DNA from: Amphirosellinia nigrospora
Lineage: Eukaryota; Ascomycota; Sordariomycetes; Xylariales; Xylariaceae
DNA: 64,000 nucleotides
Assembly: GCA_004123355.1 (NCBI GenBank)
Contig: SCHM01000002.1
Coordinates: 10,637,569 to 10,701,568 of the forward strand
Direction: 5' to 3'
Positions 22,480 through 32,833 of the stretch are shown one piece after another (within the stretch, counting starts at the first letter, position 1; each line of letters starts with the position of its first letter). Below the pieces are notes generated by a model that was not told the DNA's origin, did not search any database, and worked only from the letters and a program-made list of their open reading frames with translations. A program made the position numbers and the translations under genes.

Positions 22480-22649
22480 AGACCGAGAAAAACAGCGGGA
22501 TCATGTGTTGGCCAGTTCAACCTAGAACATCAGTTACAGACCATTGGAAACCAGGATTAAGACAAGGCAAGGTAGGGCAGGGCAGGGGTTAATGCGTATG
22601 ATCTCAGAGCCCATAAATTTAATACACATTATCATGTCCTGAATGAATC

Positions 22650-24190
22650 TTACCGCCGTTCTTTCGCGCCCGTGGTGTTTCTTGCTCCATGATAATCTAG
22701 AGCACTGGATTTCGACACCTCGCTCTCATCACTGGCAGTTTTAACACTCCTAGACGGCCTTTCTCGTAAGTCTCTCCTAGCTCGCCTCTTGCTTTTGCAT
22801 GTCAAATCCTTGTTTGCCTGAGATAAAACCTCTTTCTGCGCTCGATCTCTCCATATACGAGCTATTGCTTCGATAAGGCCCTCGACGTTGGACTATTCGT
22901 CTCCTCTGTGCCGCGCCTCTGCGTCAACTTTGTGAATTCTCGAAGTACAACAGGTACGCTTCATCCACACAAGCTGCTGATTAAATCTCTTCTCTGGGCA
23001 TATTGTGGCGCGAGCCCTAATCGTACTCGTCCTATTCGCGTTTGCCCCTCTGTCTCATGCTCATCCCTCGCTGGACTTCTCGTCGCTCGCGCCACCCTCG
23101 TCCCAATCTCTCCCATGGGTATGGAACAATCCCCTGTTGAGATGGCTCTTCAACACATCTATGCTGTCGAAAATGAACGCTTCTTCAAACATGCTATGAT
23201 AATGTAAGCCCTCCCAAGTACCTTGTTCGAATCGGAGAGCCTTGGTCACCTGGCGCGTCCCAGCCGCATTATAGTTATGTTCGGTTGGCGACCCAACTAA
23301 TGTATCGGCATTCTTGCGGGTCATTTTTCTGTCTGCTACATCCCTCTCTAACGCAGCACCCGCGATTGTTGAGGCCCAAGACGGCAAAGTGTCTTTACTC
23401 TCTCCTTCTGATCGCTTAGACTCGTTTTCGTTAAAAATGGCTCGCCAATGACCCTCACTCTCTTCGTCTGGCTTATTCATCGGCAATGGTACTACCCATG
23501 GTCGGCAGATGATGCCTAAGGCTCGGTTCTTGCCCGAATAGTCAATTGCTCATTTGACAAATTTTACATAGACGTCTGACCAGGATATCCCATAGTCCAC
23601 ACTTTATGGCCTTGGGATGATTTTCTTCGCTAGTTATCTGACCAACTTGTCTCTCACTAATGCGGCGCCGGTCTTGAGTGCTAGATGCTCGTCATAATCT
23701 ACTTTTGGGACTGTATCCCTCGCAACTGCGAAGAGGGAATAGACCACATCACGAGGCTCGGTTGCTTCGAAAGATATAAAGGGAGAGATGAGGTATTCGA
23801 GCACTGGATTGTTTTCCCCTCGTGATTACTCTGATCTATACAAAGAAAATCAACTCCAGATGTTAAAGGCTTTTATGAGACGAAGTTCTCTTAGCGCAGA
23901 CTTGAGGTCTGAAGGTACTGGATAATAGAAGAATTTGTCCGATTGTGATATACAGATCTCTGTCAACGTCGATTGTACCCCAACACCATGAGAGTGTATC
24001 ATAATCGCCAACATCTCTCGAGCCTACATTCGATGTCGTCACGATCGTTGTCCGCAATCTCGAGCACTTGGAAATCATTTGATGGGTTGCTTAGGGGGCA
24101 ATATTCGTAGGACTATCTGTGTTGACCTTGGTAGTTTGTCGCTGCCTGGCGTCTTATCACTCGCTGCAAAGTATACTCACCAGTAACAAT
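22650..24190 (-). pseudogene. HET-domain (heterokaryon incompatibility) gene relic
   Basis: The minus strand holds, in order, pieces of a HET-domain protein: DYDTLSWCWG near 24000 (the hallmark YxxLSWCWG box), an SALREL and DFLCID stretch near 23870 (the ALR and DxxCIxQ region), FEATEPRDVVYSLFAVARD near 23760, and a charged C-terminal part ending GARNTTGAKERR at 22650. HET proteins govern non-self recognition and can trigger cell death on hyphal fusion. Compared with the family, the middle is shortened and several frame interruptions remain, so it looks like a decayed host gene rather than a working one, although the window's general consensus errors may add to the damage. Confidence 0.62.
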
Positions 24191-24639
24191 ACTAATCTCA
24201 ACGCAGGCACGGCGGGAACTTAACGGACTGACAGGACAGTGGTTGTGATATTTAATGGCCACAGCGGATCATAATAACCCCTGGTGATAGTCTGGCTCTC
24301 GATAGTTGTACTGGAAGTAATTTGGAAGGATTTGCTTATATTCCAACAGCCACTGATTTAACGACTGAACTATATTTTCAACTGTTTTTGGCGGTGGCGG
24401 AATCATTGTATTGCTGGGAAAAGGAGTCCGTGTTTATTTTCTGCCAAATCCAACACAGCTATCCCCAACTCCACCACCATCCATCCCAGAACCTACCATC
24501 TACACCACTAACACGCCTGCACACCATCATTCTAGACTGACGCCCGCACGACTCATCTTTTGGCAACAACTGCACGCATATCCCTTGGTTGCAATTGAAA
24601 GCACATATCTTTTGACACACCGCATACCTTGGCCGCGCA
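24191..24639. other. Intergenic, between HET relic and retroelement fossil
   Basis: No gene recognised. The plus strand at 24696-24860 has a short open frame (MVVNTRNTHREADLD...) that lies opposite the retroelement fossil and is not believed. Confidence 0.4.
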
Positions 24640-25120
24640 GCTAATACATTCCCTGACCTAAAAAACCCCAATCCACTAAACAACCAAACGGTAGGATGGT
24701 TGTTAACACGCGGAACACACACCGCGAAGCGGATTTAGACAACATATACAACATCATGGGAATGGATGGCACTGGCGACGAACCGGACCACCGCCCATTC
24801 CCCAACAACGATGAAGTCCATTGTCGCCGCATGGAAAGGGAGTGGTTCGGTGGCTATCGGTTGCAGTAAGCCTGGTTTCTTTCTTCTGTCCTGTCTATTG
24901 TTGATGCATTGCGGGCAGTGCTCGAGATACTTCTCGACCCGTCTGGTCAGGTTTCGGATAGTGAATCCATCTAGTTCTTGTATGATTCGTTTGATGCGAA
25001 CAGGGTGGTCGTAGGGATCAGGGGTTGTCCAATGGACGTCCGTTGGAACCTTGGAGGTATCGGGAGATAGTCGGATGGTTATGGTGGTCCTGGGTGAGCG
25101 AACAAGTCGCTAGCTACCAT
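24640..25120 (-). mobile_element. Fossil fragment of a Ty3/gypsy-like LTR retrotransposon (integrase part)
   Basis: The minus strand contains an integrase-like stretch with RRVEKYLEHCPQC followed by KPGLLQPIATEPLPFHAATM and DFI, matching the zinc-binding (HHCC) to catalytic-core junction of Ty3/gypsy polyproteins of fungi. Only this roughly 0.45 kb part of the element is recognisable: no gag, protease, reverse transcriptase or LTR pair was found nearby. It is broken, old, and clearly truncated at both ends. Family assignment rests on the motif alone. Confidence 0.55.
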
Positions 25121-25174
25121 TTGTCACTCATTACGAGGAGTCAGAATTTGTGATGTAAAAGGCTTGTCCCTTTT

Positions 25175-25691
25175 CTATATTTGCGCCATTAGTCGAGCTT
25201 GGTCCCTGTTGATCCTGGCTACGCTGGTCATTTTCTGCGCGTCTAAAGACCTAGGAAGCTGTCCTTTCAAAGCTTCGTGGATATTGTAGATACATGTTGC
25301 AATGGTATGACGGCGCAATCGACTCTTATCGAGTTCGAATAGTTGGAGGGTATCGGTCGATATCTCTGCTGTAGAGGTGTACGTACATAGATCCTGTAGA
25401 GCTAAGCTGGGCTTCATGCTATGCAAACGAGCTTTTCGAGTTATATCCGCATATAACACAAACTCTGCTAGAGCTGCAGCAGGAGAGGTTATCAACTCAG
25501 CACAGTACTCTATAAGAAGTACGCTCGTACGATAGATAGCGGCCGGGCATATACAGAGGCGAAATATCACGTACGAGCATTTAGAGAAGTGGACATCACG
25601 TACGAGCAGTAGAAAAGTTAGAAAATCACAGCAAAAACAACGACTGAAATTTATACCCCGAAAAACAACGCGTACGACTAATCCCCCCCCC
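25175..25691 (-). other. Open frame of unknown meaning
   Basis: A minus-strand open frame whose last 100 residues (LAEFVLYADITRKARLH, STDTLQLFELDKSRLRRH, ending ARINRDQARLMAQI) look more protein-like than the first half. I do not recognise it. It lies between the retroelement fossil and the DUF3716 fragment and could be a relic of either a host gene or a mobile element. It may equally be chance. Confidence 0.25.
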
Positions 25692-25697
25692 CCCCCC
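25683..25697. repeat. C15 homopolymer
   Basis: Fifteen consecutive C residues directly downstream of the DUF3716 stop codon. It is the longest G/C homopolymer noticed in the window, and its exact length is unreliable given the indel pattern elsewhere. Confidence 0.8.
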
Positions 25698-25706
25698 AAA
25701 CCCAAA

Positions 25707-26006
25707 CTATGCATGGTGCGAACAACGAGCGCCGTGCGATCGCCACACACAGGCGCCGCAAGCGCCGCCCTGGAAACCCGGAACCGTACGACATTGGTCA
25801 AACGGCGCACCCCAGTGATTGACGCAGCCGCCGCGCGGACCGTCCAGGCATGGGACGACGACCTGGCCGCGACTCTGGACGAGAATCGCACGGAAGTATC
25901 CTTCCCGACGGACGAACTTCGCCTGCATGTCGGCGAGAACAGCGGTCGAAGACACCCGGAAGATGATGTCGTGCGACGGGGCGGAGGCGACTGTACCCTC
26001 TTCGTC
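25707..26006 (-). pseudogene. DUF3716-like cysteine motif, 3' exon or fragment
   Basis: The minus-strand frame encodes a C-terminal region with PCLDGPRGGCVN, FDQCRTVPG, GACGACVWRSHGARCSHHA and then a stop at 25707. The spacing of the cysteines and the closing ACxxCxW...ARCS pattern match DUF3716, a fungal domain of unknown function often in proteins with coiled coils. Upstream the frame is closed by a stop unless a splice acceptor (ATAG before GACGAAG at 26006) is used. No 5' exon was found, so this is either the last exon of a gene I could not complete or a fragment. It is in an accessory island beside a HET relic and a retroelement fossil. Confidence 0.5.
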
Positions 26007-26136
26007 CTATCGTACGAATGATTTCTGGTGTGCGCTTTAGCTAATCTGTTTCGTCGTACGAGTGGCCATCTCTTCTACAACTCAATAAACACACACCTCA
26101 CATATGGATGATCCATCACAAACTGGTAGCTAGCGA

Positions 26137-26481
26137 TTGTCATCATCGCACCAGGCTTTTCTTTTCACACCAGGCCTTTTATTTTCTCAGTTAATTTGCC
26201 CTTTTCCCTGTCGATTGGCACCACCCCTGTCGTCGGCACCAGTTCTGAGCTGCCCTGCTACGGCATCAGAGGACACCCGGCTGGCACGACAACTACTCAG
26301 ATTCGTTGCCAATTGCCCAGATCACCCTCACACTCAGCTTCTCCAAGACTACGATATCCATCTAGCTGAGCACCTTACCCAGGACTCCGATATTGACCAC
26401 AGAGACGGTTCCCTTGAGCTAGATTTCCCACTTCCTTGGGTAGAGTCAAAACGCACATTCACGGCTTTCCTGAAACGTTAG
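26137..26481 (+). CDS. Hypothetical small protein, 114 residues (weak)
   Basis: An open frame from 26137 whose last 70 residues (EDTRLARQLLRFVANCPDH, ...DIHLAEHLTQDSDIDH) have mixed, protein-like composition with many D and H. No family recognised; the N-terminal part is hydrophobic and proline-rich. It may be a relic or chance. Confidence 0.25.
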   Translation: MSSSHQAFLFTPGLLFSQLICPFPCRLAPPLSSAPVLSCPATASEDTRLARQLLRFVANCPDHPHTQLLQDYDIHLAEHLTQDSDIDHRDGSLELDFPLPWVESKRTFTAFLKR

Positions 26482-27202
26482 AGAGGCATTCACGCAACCT
26501 ACGAAGCCAACAATTACTACAACTCGGAGCCTTGATCCATCACACTATTCGTAGCCTGTCGGCTTTACCGGCTTTCCATTTTGTTTTGAAGGCATCGGAT
26601 GATCCGTTTTGCAAACCAAATCAAATAAATCCCACAATCATACGTATTATTCTGAGTTGGATATTCGATGACCGTAACTCTGGTAATTCCATACGAAGGC
26701 AAGATAGGTGAACGTTGGGAACTCTTGGGGCCGTATTACTGTGCGATGGATCATATAGCAAGCTTATGATTTGTTGAGCCTTTGCGTCCCAGATCTGGGG
26801 TTCTTTTGATTTGGTATACTGTACCATAACCTAGGCATACTTGGGTGGAATAACCGACATATATAAAGCAAATAACCCAAAAGTATAAAAAGAATAATCA
26901 AGGCTTAAACCTTAATCTTTTTACGTTATTCAAGGTTCTTATTTAACTAAGAAACCGTGAGCTTAAGACGCTGCAGGATAATACAGTACTTGCGTAGTGT
27001 TTTAGTAGAAAGTTGATAGAAGGAGCCAAGCTAAGCTAGATAAGGCCGGCCCACTGACGTAAGGTAAGGTAACGTCCGATATCGAAGTTCGCATCTATCT
27101 ATCTAAATTTCTTGCGCGCAGTATATCGCCGACCTCGTCAAAGTTACCAAGCCCTACAAGCCCGAAACATCAAACCGCAGACTCGATCGGGAGAAAGAGA
27201 GG
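26482..27202. other. Intergenic, upstream of the hydrolase gene
   Basis: No gene found. Moderately A+T-rich sequence with no coding pattern, ending in the 5' region of the gene at 27203. Confidence 0.45.
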
Positions 27203-28591
27203 ATGGCTGTGACGCAGCGCATTCTCGCGACGAGCGCGAAAAGGTCCTCGCGACCCCTCCACCCGCTATCCCGACTCTATTCGTCCTCGTCCTCTTCCTC
27301 GACAACCGGCGGCCGAGTCCCCCTGGTGTTCGATCACCATGCGCCCCGGCCTCGGACCGACATCGACAAGATGCGCCCATCATATTCATGCACGGGCTGT
27401 TCGGGTCCAAGAAGAACAATCGGAGTGTGAGCAAGTGAGTACGGGGACCCCGCCACGACCAGCAATCCCGCGCCAAGTAGCACGGGCGCAGGCGCAGTAG
27501 CCCTTAGAATTTGCTGACCGAGGTCTGTTCTTCTACAGGGTTCTGGCGCGCGATCTCAAGCGACATGTATATGCTATTGTAAGCTCGTGAAGCCGAAGCG
27601 CCTCAGTCGAGGCTACGGTCTTGGAAGACCCCCGGGAGAGGGCGAGAGAAAAAAAAAGGCAGAGAAAAAATAAAAGGGGAGGATCAATAAGAATATCCCG
27701 GCCTAACGGATCTCCTCTACGTCTAGGACCTAAGAAACCACGGCGAGTCACCGCACGCGCATCGCCACGACTACATCGCCATGGCCGACGACGTGGCGGG
27801 TTTCATCAGCGAGCACGGACTGAAAGAGCCGACGCTGATCGGGCACTCGATGTGAGTTTTCACATACCTCGCAACGAAAAGAAATAGAGAGAAAATTCAA
27901 CCCGAATTCTGACAGGCTTCTCCCCAGGGGCGCAAAAACAGCCATGACACTAGCCCTCGACCAACCCTCCCTGATCTCAGACCTCGTATCCGTCGACAAC
28001 GCGCCCATAGACGCGACGCTGAGCCGGAACTTCGCGACCTACATCCGCGGATGCGGCACATCGAGGAGGCCGGGGCGACGCGGCAGAGCGAGGCCGACAA
28101 GATCCTAGAATCGTACGAGTCCGACGTCGGCATCCGGCAGTTCCTGCTCGGGAACCTATACCGGACCACCACCACCATCACCGACACTGACGACGCGGAA
28201 AAGGAGAAGAAGAAGAAGGACGTCGTCAAGTTCAGGATCCCGCTCGATACCCTCGCCAAGAACCTCGACAACCTGGGCGACTTCCCCTTCCGCAATCCCG
28301 ACGAACGCCGCTTCGAGAAACCCGCCCTGTTCGTGCGCGGCACGCACAGCAAATATGTCCCCGACGAGGTGATACCCGTCATCGGGCGCTTCTTCCCGCG
28401 GTTCTCGCTCGTCGATATCGAGGCTGGCCATTGGGTCATCTCGGAGAAGCCAGCCGAGTTCTCAAATGTGAGTTTTTCCTTCTGGAGGAGTGCATTTCTT
28501 ATGCATGTCATATGATATGGTTAAGAAAGAAAAGAAAGGCCAACTGATTCCATCCTTAGCCGTAATCGAATTTCTCACTCCCAAAGAGTGA
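27203..28591 (+). CDS. Alpha/beta hydrolase, ABHD11/IMO32-like, mitochondrial
   Basis: Serine hydrolase of the ABHD11 family (yeast Imo32), a mitochondrial matrix protein; acyl-ester substrates are inferred for the family. The N-terminus MAVTQRILATSAKRSS...RLYSSSSSSS is Arg/Ser-rich without acids, a typical presequence. Seen: oxyanion region FMHGLFGSKKNN, LRNHGES, nucleophile elbow GHSMG with the serine just before an intron, and catalytic His in AGHWV. Exons by hand: 27203-27434, 27539-27578, 27727-27851, 27928-28467, 28560-28591; introns 27435-27538, 27579-27726, 27852-27927, 28468-28559. Expected length about 323 residues. One base appears to be missing near 27371 (AAA to AA), near 28045 and at the last exon junction. 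Intron 27579-27726 is strongly purine-rich. The 3' end converges on the Rab gene. Confidence 0.85.
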
Positions 28592-28881
28592 ACGGAAACA
28601 GACACCAGGGACTAAGACGCTGAGAGTGTTCCAGTCGGCATAGACTTGTGTATAATGTTGCATTAGGGGATATCATTTAGACAAACTGGTCGGTTATGTA
28701 CATGCATGAAACCAGTTCCGCATATAGAGGGAGTCCGGCGTTCTCAGCATCAAATCATCCAACTTTCTCACAGACAGGTAGACCTCTATAAAAACACCAT
28801 AGACATTACGGATAAACGCCGGAAAAGACGCAGACAGGAGTTAGAGAAGGAGAGTACAGACGCCGCCCTATGGTCCTCGAA

Positions 28882-30205
28882 TTAGCAAGAACAAGGATTG
28901 GACGGAAGTCCGCCTAAGTCGAACTCAATGGATTTTGAACCGGCCGTGTACCAGCTATTAGCTGTGGCTTTTGCACGATCTGGTTGACGACCTCGACGAA
29001 GGGCCGCTTGACGTTCTCCCTCGTCTTGGAGCTTATTTCACAGAACCCGGCGGCGCCCTGTGCCTCGGCGAATGCTTTGCCCTCCTCGATCGACACTGCA
29101 CGGCCGCCTGCGGCCACCTTGTCCAGCTTACTCCCGACCTACGACACCAAGTTAGCTAGCTGCACCAAACATATGTAGAAAAGTTCCGTTCTAGAAGTAT
29201 TAGGTAGTGATGGATGAGGGGTGGAAAAGAAAACAGTGTATAGGCTGCACGCACGAAATAGAGAACAGCATCAGGGTTCGCGTTCATCTCGCCTCGTCAA
29301 CCCACTTTTCCATACTCGCGAAGCTCTTCTTGTTAGAAATGTCGTAAACTAATATCACGCCACTGTGGGAAGCCAGTGTTAGTAGTCGCCGTCTATGATA
29401 AAGGCCTAGCAAAGTATGTAGAAGGACGTGCAGAGTGGAGAGAGGGGAAACACCAAATACATACTGGGCGCCGCGGTAATAGCTTGTCGACAGTGTGCGA
29501 AACCTTTCCTGGCCGGCCTAAATTACTCACAGAACCTGGTTAGAGAATGGCGCCATATTTTCACAGAAACACATTCGTAAAGTAAAATACCAAGGTCGGA
29601 AAGGGAAAGGTTGCTTACAGTGTCAAATATGTTAAGTTTATACGCCTTGCCCCTGACGGCCAGCTTCTTCGTCTGTGATTGAGATCAGGAGATGTTAGTC
29701 GATGGGATGTTGATACGCGGAACCAGCTTTAGCAATGCTGGGGCCAGGGTGTGCACACGATCATAACACCGTAGCTCATACGAGGTTTTGCCAAATGCGT
29801 ACCTTGAAGTCAATCCCGATTGTCGCCGTGGTCGACTCAGGATCGAACTGGTCCTCGCAATCTATAACATCGACATCGGCGAAGTCAGCATATGTCAGAG
29901 CGACTCGGGTCCAAGTCCGGAGGCCCAGCGACCGGGATTTTAGAGATAACCTTACACCTTAGCAGTACTACAATATTAAATCAGCTATACATCAACAACT
30001 TCGGGTAATAAGATGAAGAGTTGGCCAGTTCTGGCGGGATACGTGTCGGTGGTATTGAAGGCGAGGTAAGGCGAGGTGAGGTGAGGTGAGGCGAGGCGGT
30101 AAACTCACATGCGGATTTCCCTGCGCCGGAAGGCCCGATGAGCAAGATCTTGAGGACAGGGAGGGAGTCCTCGGACGACGATGCCGGGGCCATGGCGACG
30201 GACAC
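28882..30205 (-). CDS. Rab18-like small GTPase, seven exons with a 12-base microexon
   Basis: Membrane-trafficking GTPase of the Rab family. Boxes seen: GPSGAGKS (G1), TTATIGIDF (switch I Thr), DTAGQERFRT (G3), GSKLDK (G4, Ser for the usual Asn), SSKT (G5), then KRPFVEVVNQIVQKP resembling Rab18. Exons: 30109-30193 (start MAPASSS; an upstream ATG at 30205 adds four residues), 29956-29967 (12 bases), 29803-29861, 29619-29672, 29465-29517, 29255-29362, 28882-29138. The microexon supplies LLLRY between GKSA and CEDQFDPE. Two one-base gaps are inferred, near 29290 and 28952. With the second corrected, the protein ends NPCSC, a CxC geranylgeranylation motif; as written it stops early at 28914 without cysteines. 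Predicted length 209 residues. Intron 1 carries GGTGA/GCGAG pentamer repeats. Confidence 0.88.
30055..30098. repeat. Pentamer repeats (GGCGA/GGTGA) in Rab intron 1
   Basis: About seven imperfect copies of GCGAG/GTGAG in tandem lie within the first intron of the Rab18-like gene. Probably a simple-sequence expansion. Confidence 0.6.
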
Positions 30206-31710
30206 GTGATTATCTCGTTTCGGTTTCGGCGGAATGAAAAAGGCGAAAGTGGTTTGACCGTTGTGTGGAGTGGTATGTATGTATGTTATGTCTCACTACC
30301 TAGATTTCTAGGTGAAGCCGCAAGCCTTATGCAAGAGCTATGAGGCCTGTGTTTTTTTTAATTCGCCACCTCGAAATTCGCTTAGCTCCGGTCGTTGATC
30401 TTCACGACAACAACGACAACAACAACAAAGACCCGCGTCTTTTCACCAATCAATTATTCAAAAATTTAGTTGTGTTTTACGTGTAGCACTTATCGTCGTT
30501 CGTGGGGCCGTGAAGAAGAAACCAAAGGGCCGATGCGGGAAAACCGAGAAGGACGATGGATGGGTGTTTTAGTTGGCTGAGATAAGTGAGAGAGAGCAAG
30601 CAAGAGTGATGACGCAGAAAGGTATGTAGAATCCCGTAACACGTGGACAATCTGTCATAGGGAAGTATATTGCAGTTTGTTATTATTCATCGACACTCTG
30701 ACCGGTCAAGTGATCGAAATCGATACACGAGGAACGTAATAGACAAAATTAGCTATTAGCTTAGGTAGGGAATTATAGATACATATGGGCATTGAATAAT
30801 TGTACGGCATATTGAAAGTTGATCCAACACCAAATAGTCCTGGACGCTTGCACCTGAGAAAAAAATGGGGCTGCCAAAAGGCAAATCATTATGACACTAA
30901 TTTTGGCAGGTGACGGCTCATACATAGTACCTTTAGCACCTATTAGTAACCAGGTGGTAACATGAGAACGAATAAATAATATGATGAGCAGGCAGCTAAA
31001 CATCTAGATCGATAATACACTTTGTAGGTAGCTAAGTAAGGTATTCAACACGAAGATTCCCGCAAGCCGAAGGCTTATCAGTAGCATCAGCATTAAGTTA
31101 GGTAGCTGAATAAGACCTCTATAGGTTTGCGGCCTCGGACGCTGGGTTTTCCATATATTAAGAGCCAGTGACGCTTCATAACACTCATCCAGAAATTTAG
31201 CGGGGAGCCCTATCATATTGAACTTATAGGTAATTGTCTTTTAACAGGCCATGGACATGAGCTGCCGGGCCTTCCTACATCTATTCGCCTTCGTTAGCGA
31301 CGTGGTAACGATTCAAATAGCCCCTCTGTCACCACTACTGCCTGGTAACACCATGATTTAGCAAATCAAAACAAGGTAGACTATTTGCACCGTTCATACA
31401 CTCAAGAAAGGAAATTCAACATTTTGATATAACGAGCCAAACGCCTGTGAAGAGGAACGCCGAAGCCTATTCTCCGTGTCGTGGCCACTTCCAATCCAGG
31501 GTTTCATGCATTGTAACAAGACATACTATCATCACGTTCGTTATCGAACATATGGATTCATTCGCAGTCAGCTAGCATTCTCATTCATCGTTTTTGAGGG
31601 GTAGCTGTGTATCCGTGACGTCCTTGCCACGCCGAATGCAATCAGAGTTAGGACCTAATGCCATTGCAGAAAAAACCCACGCCGTTCCATGACCAGAGTT
31701 CGTTGCACAA
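30206..31710. other. Intergenic between Rab promoter and eS1 3' end
   Basis: No gene is supported. An imperfect CAA/CGACAA tract lies at about 30405-30430 in the Rab upstream region. Open frames at 30773-31216 have no recognisable protein character. Confidence 0.5.
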
Positions 31711-32833
31711 TTAGACCTCTTCTAGCACCCGCTCCTTGAACTCCCTCTCCACCTTCTGTCCATCTCGTTTGTCGTCGACTCGCCGTGTAGCGCCATCAGG
31801 GCACCGAGATCGAATTTAGGAGCTTCAGGAGCTTGACTTTGCGGATGTGAACCTGTAGAGTTATGTTAGCACCCAGCAGTTACCTGGGACTATTAACAGT
31901 ATGGTTGACATACGTTCTGGAGGGGGTAGATGCCCTGTGTGGACTTCTCGATCTCACGGCCGATAACCTCGGGGATCAGCTTGGAAGTAAGCTGCTGCAG
32001 GGTGCAGGTAGCAGCCTCGCGCTGGATAATCTCGATCATCTTCTTTCGGATGGCGCGAATCTGAGATGAGGCGGCGTAGGTGGTCTTGCGAACCTGGTTG
32101 GGTCGGCGCTTGGTGAAGGCAATGGCGAAGAGACGGAGGAGGTAGTCGTCGGTAGTCTTGACGGTGACATTGGCCTCGATCAGAGACTGCCACTTGCGGA
32201 CAAGGACCGCAGCTTATCGGAGGTGAAGTCCAGACCGTAGAAGTTGGTCAAGCAGTTCTTGCCTGAATCTCGTCTACCCGTAGCTTGACCTTGCGGAAAG
32301 AATGGTCCTCATCCTTCTGTAGATCGGCAAGCGAGACCTCGACGATTCGGCCCTTGAGGGGCGTCGTTGGCGTTCTTCAGACCGCTGGTACGGTTAACCA
32401 GGGTTTTGCCGACACTACAATTTTTTGTCAGAAACGATTCGTTCACGCGCGCGAGGATATGGTTCATTCGTACTCTCTGACGTTAAGGAGCCGGAGCCTA
32501 TATCAGAAGAATTAGCCACGGTCCATCAGGTGGCGCGTAGAGAGATCCATTTCTGGTCCTGGATTCCTCGTTTTCATGGCGGGGCGTACCTTGATGGAGT
32601 ACCAATCCTTGCGGGCGAAGGGGTCCTGGGCCTTCTTCTTGAGGCCCTTCTTGCCCTTTGACAATCTCTTGTTCCTGTGTAAAATAGTCGATTAGCCCGG
32701 GTGAACTGCAATACAAGCGGCGGGGTGCAGTGGCAGGGCGATGGACTGTTTTGACACTAAATCCGATGGAAAACGAGGGAGTCGCGTGCGAGGGCTGCAG
32801 GGCTGTTCGGGAGACTCACTTTCCAACCGCCAT
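31711..32833 (-). CDS. RPS1: 40S ribosomal protein eS1 (S3a family)
   Basis: Structural protein of the small ribosomal subunit near the mRNA exit. Start MAVGK at 32833. Exons: 32820-32833, 32590-32674 ([19 protein letters not shown]...), 32474-32497 (APAP-NVR), 31914-32414 ([17 protein letters not shown] through GIYPLQN), 31711-31852 ([10 protein letters not shown] to VLEEV). Expected length is 256 residues, the usual size. The assembled text has about seven indels relative to the conserved protein: two bases short in the 24-base exon, one extra C near 32358, and single missing bases near 32259, 32210, 31825 and 31770. Since eS1 is essential and usually single-copy in filamentous fungi, these are very likely consensus errors. 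Short 5' exon followed by introns is typical of fungal ribosomal protein genes. Confidence 0.95.

Larger units (their letters stand above)
25526..26060. repeat. Cluster of six CGTACG palindromes
   Basis: CGTACG occurs at 25526, 25570, 25599, 25671, 26011 and 26055, usually as TCGTACGA or CGTACGAG. Two copies sit in a 14-base direct repeat (ATCACGTACGAGCA at 25566 and 25595, spaced 29 bases). About 0.13 copies would be expected by chance in this length. Role unknown. Confidence 0.6.

Noticed and set aside
25713-26021. Plus-strand open frame of 102 residues
   Set aside because: It is the antisense of the DUF3716 frame, whose cysteine pattern is a far better fit.
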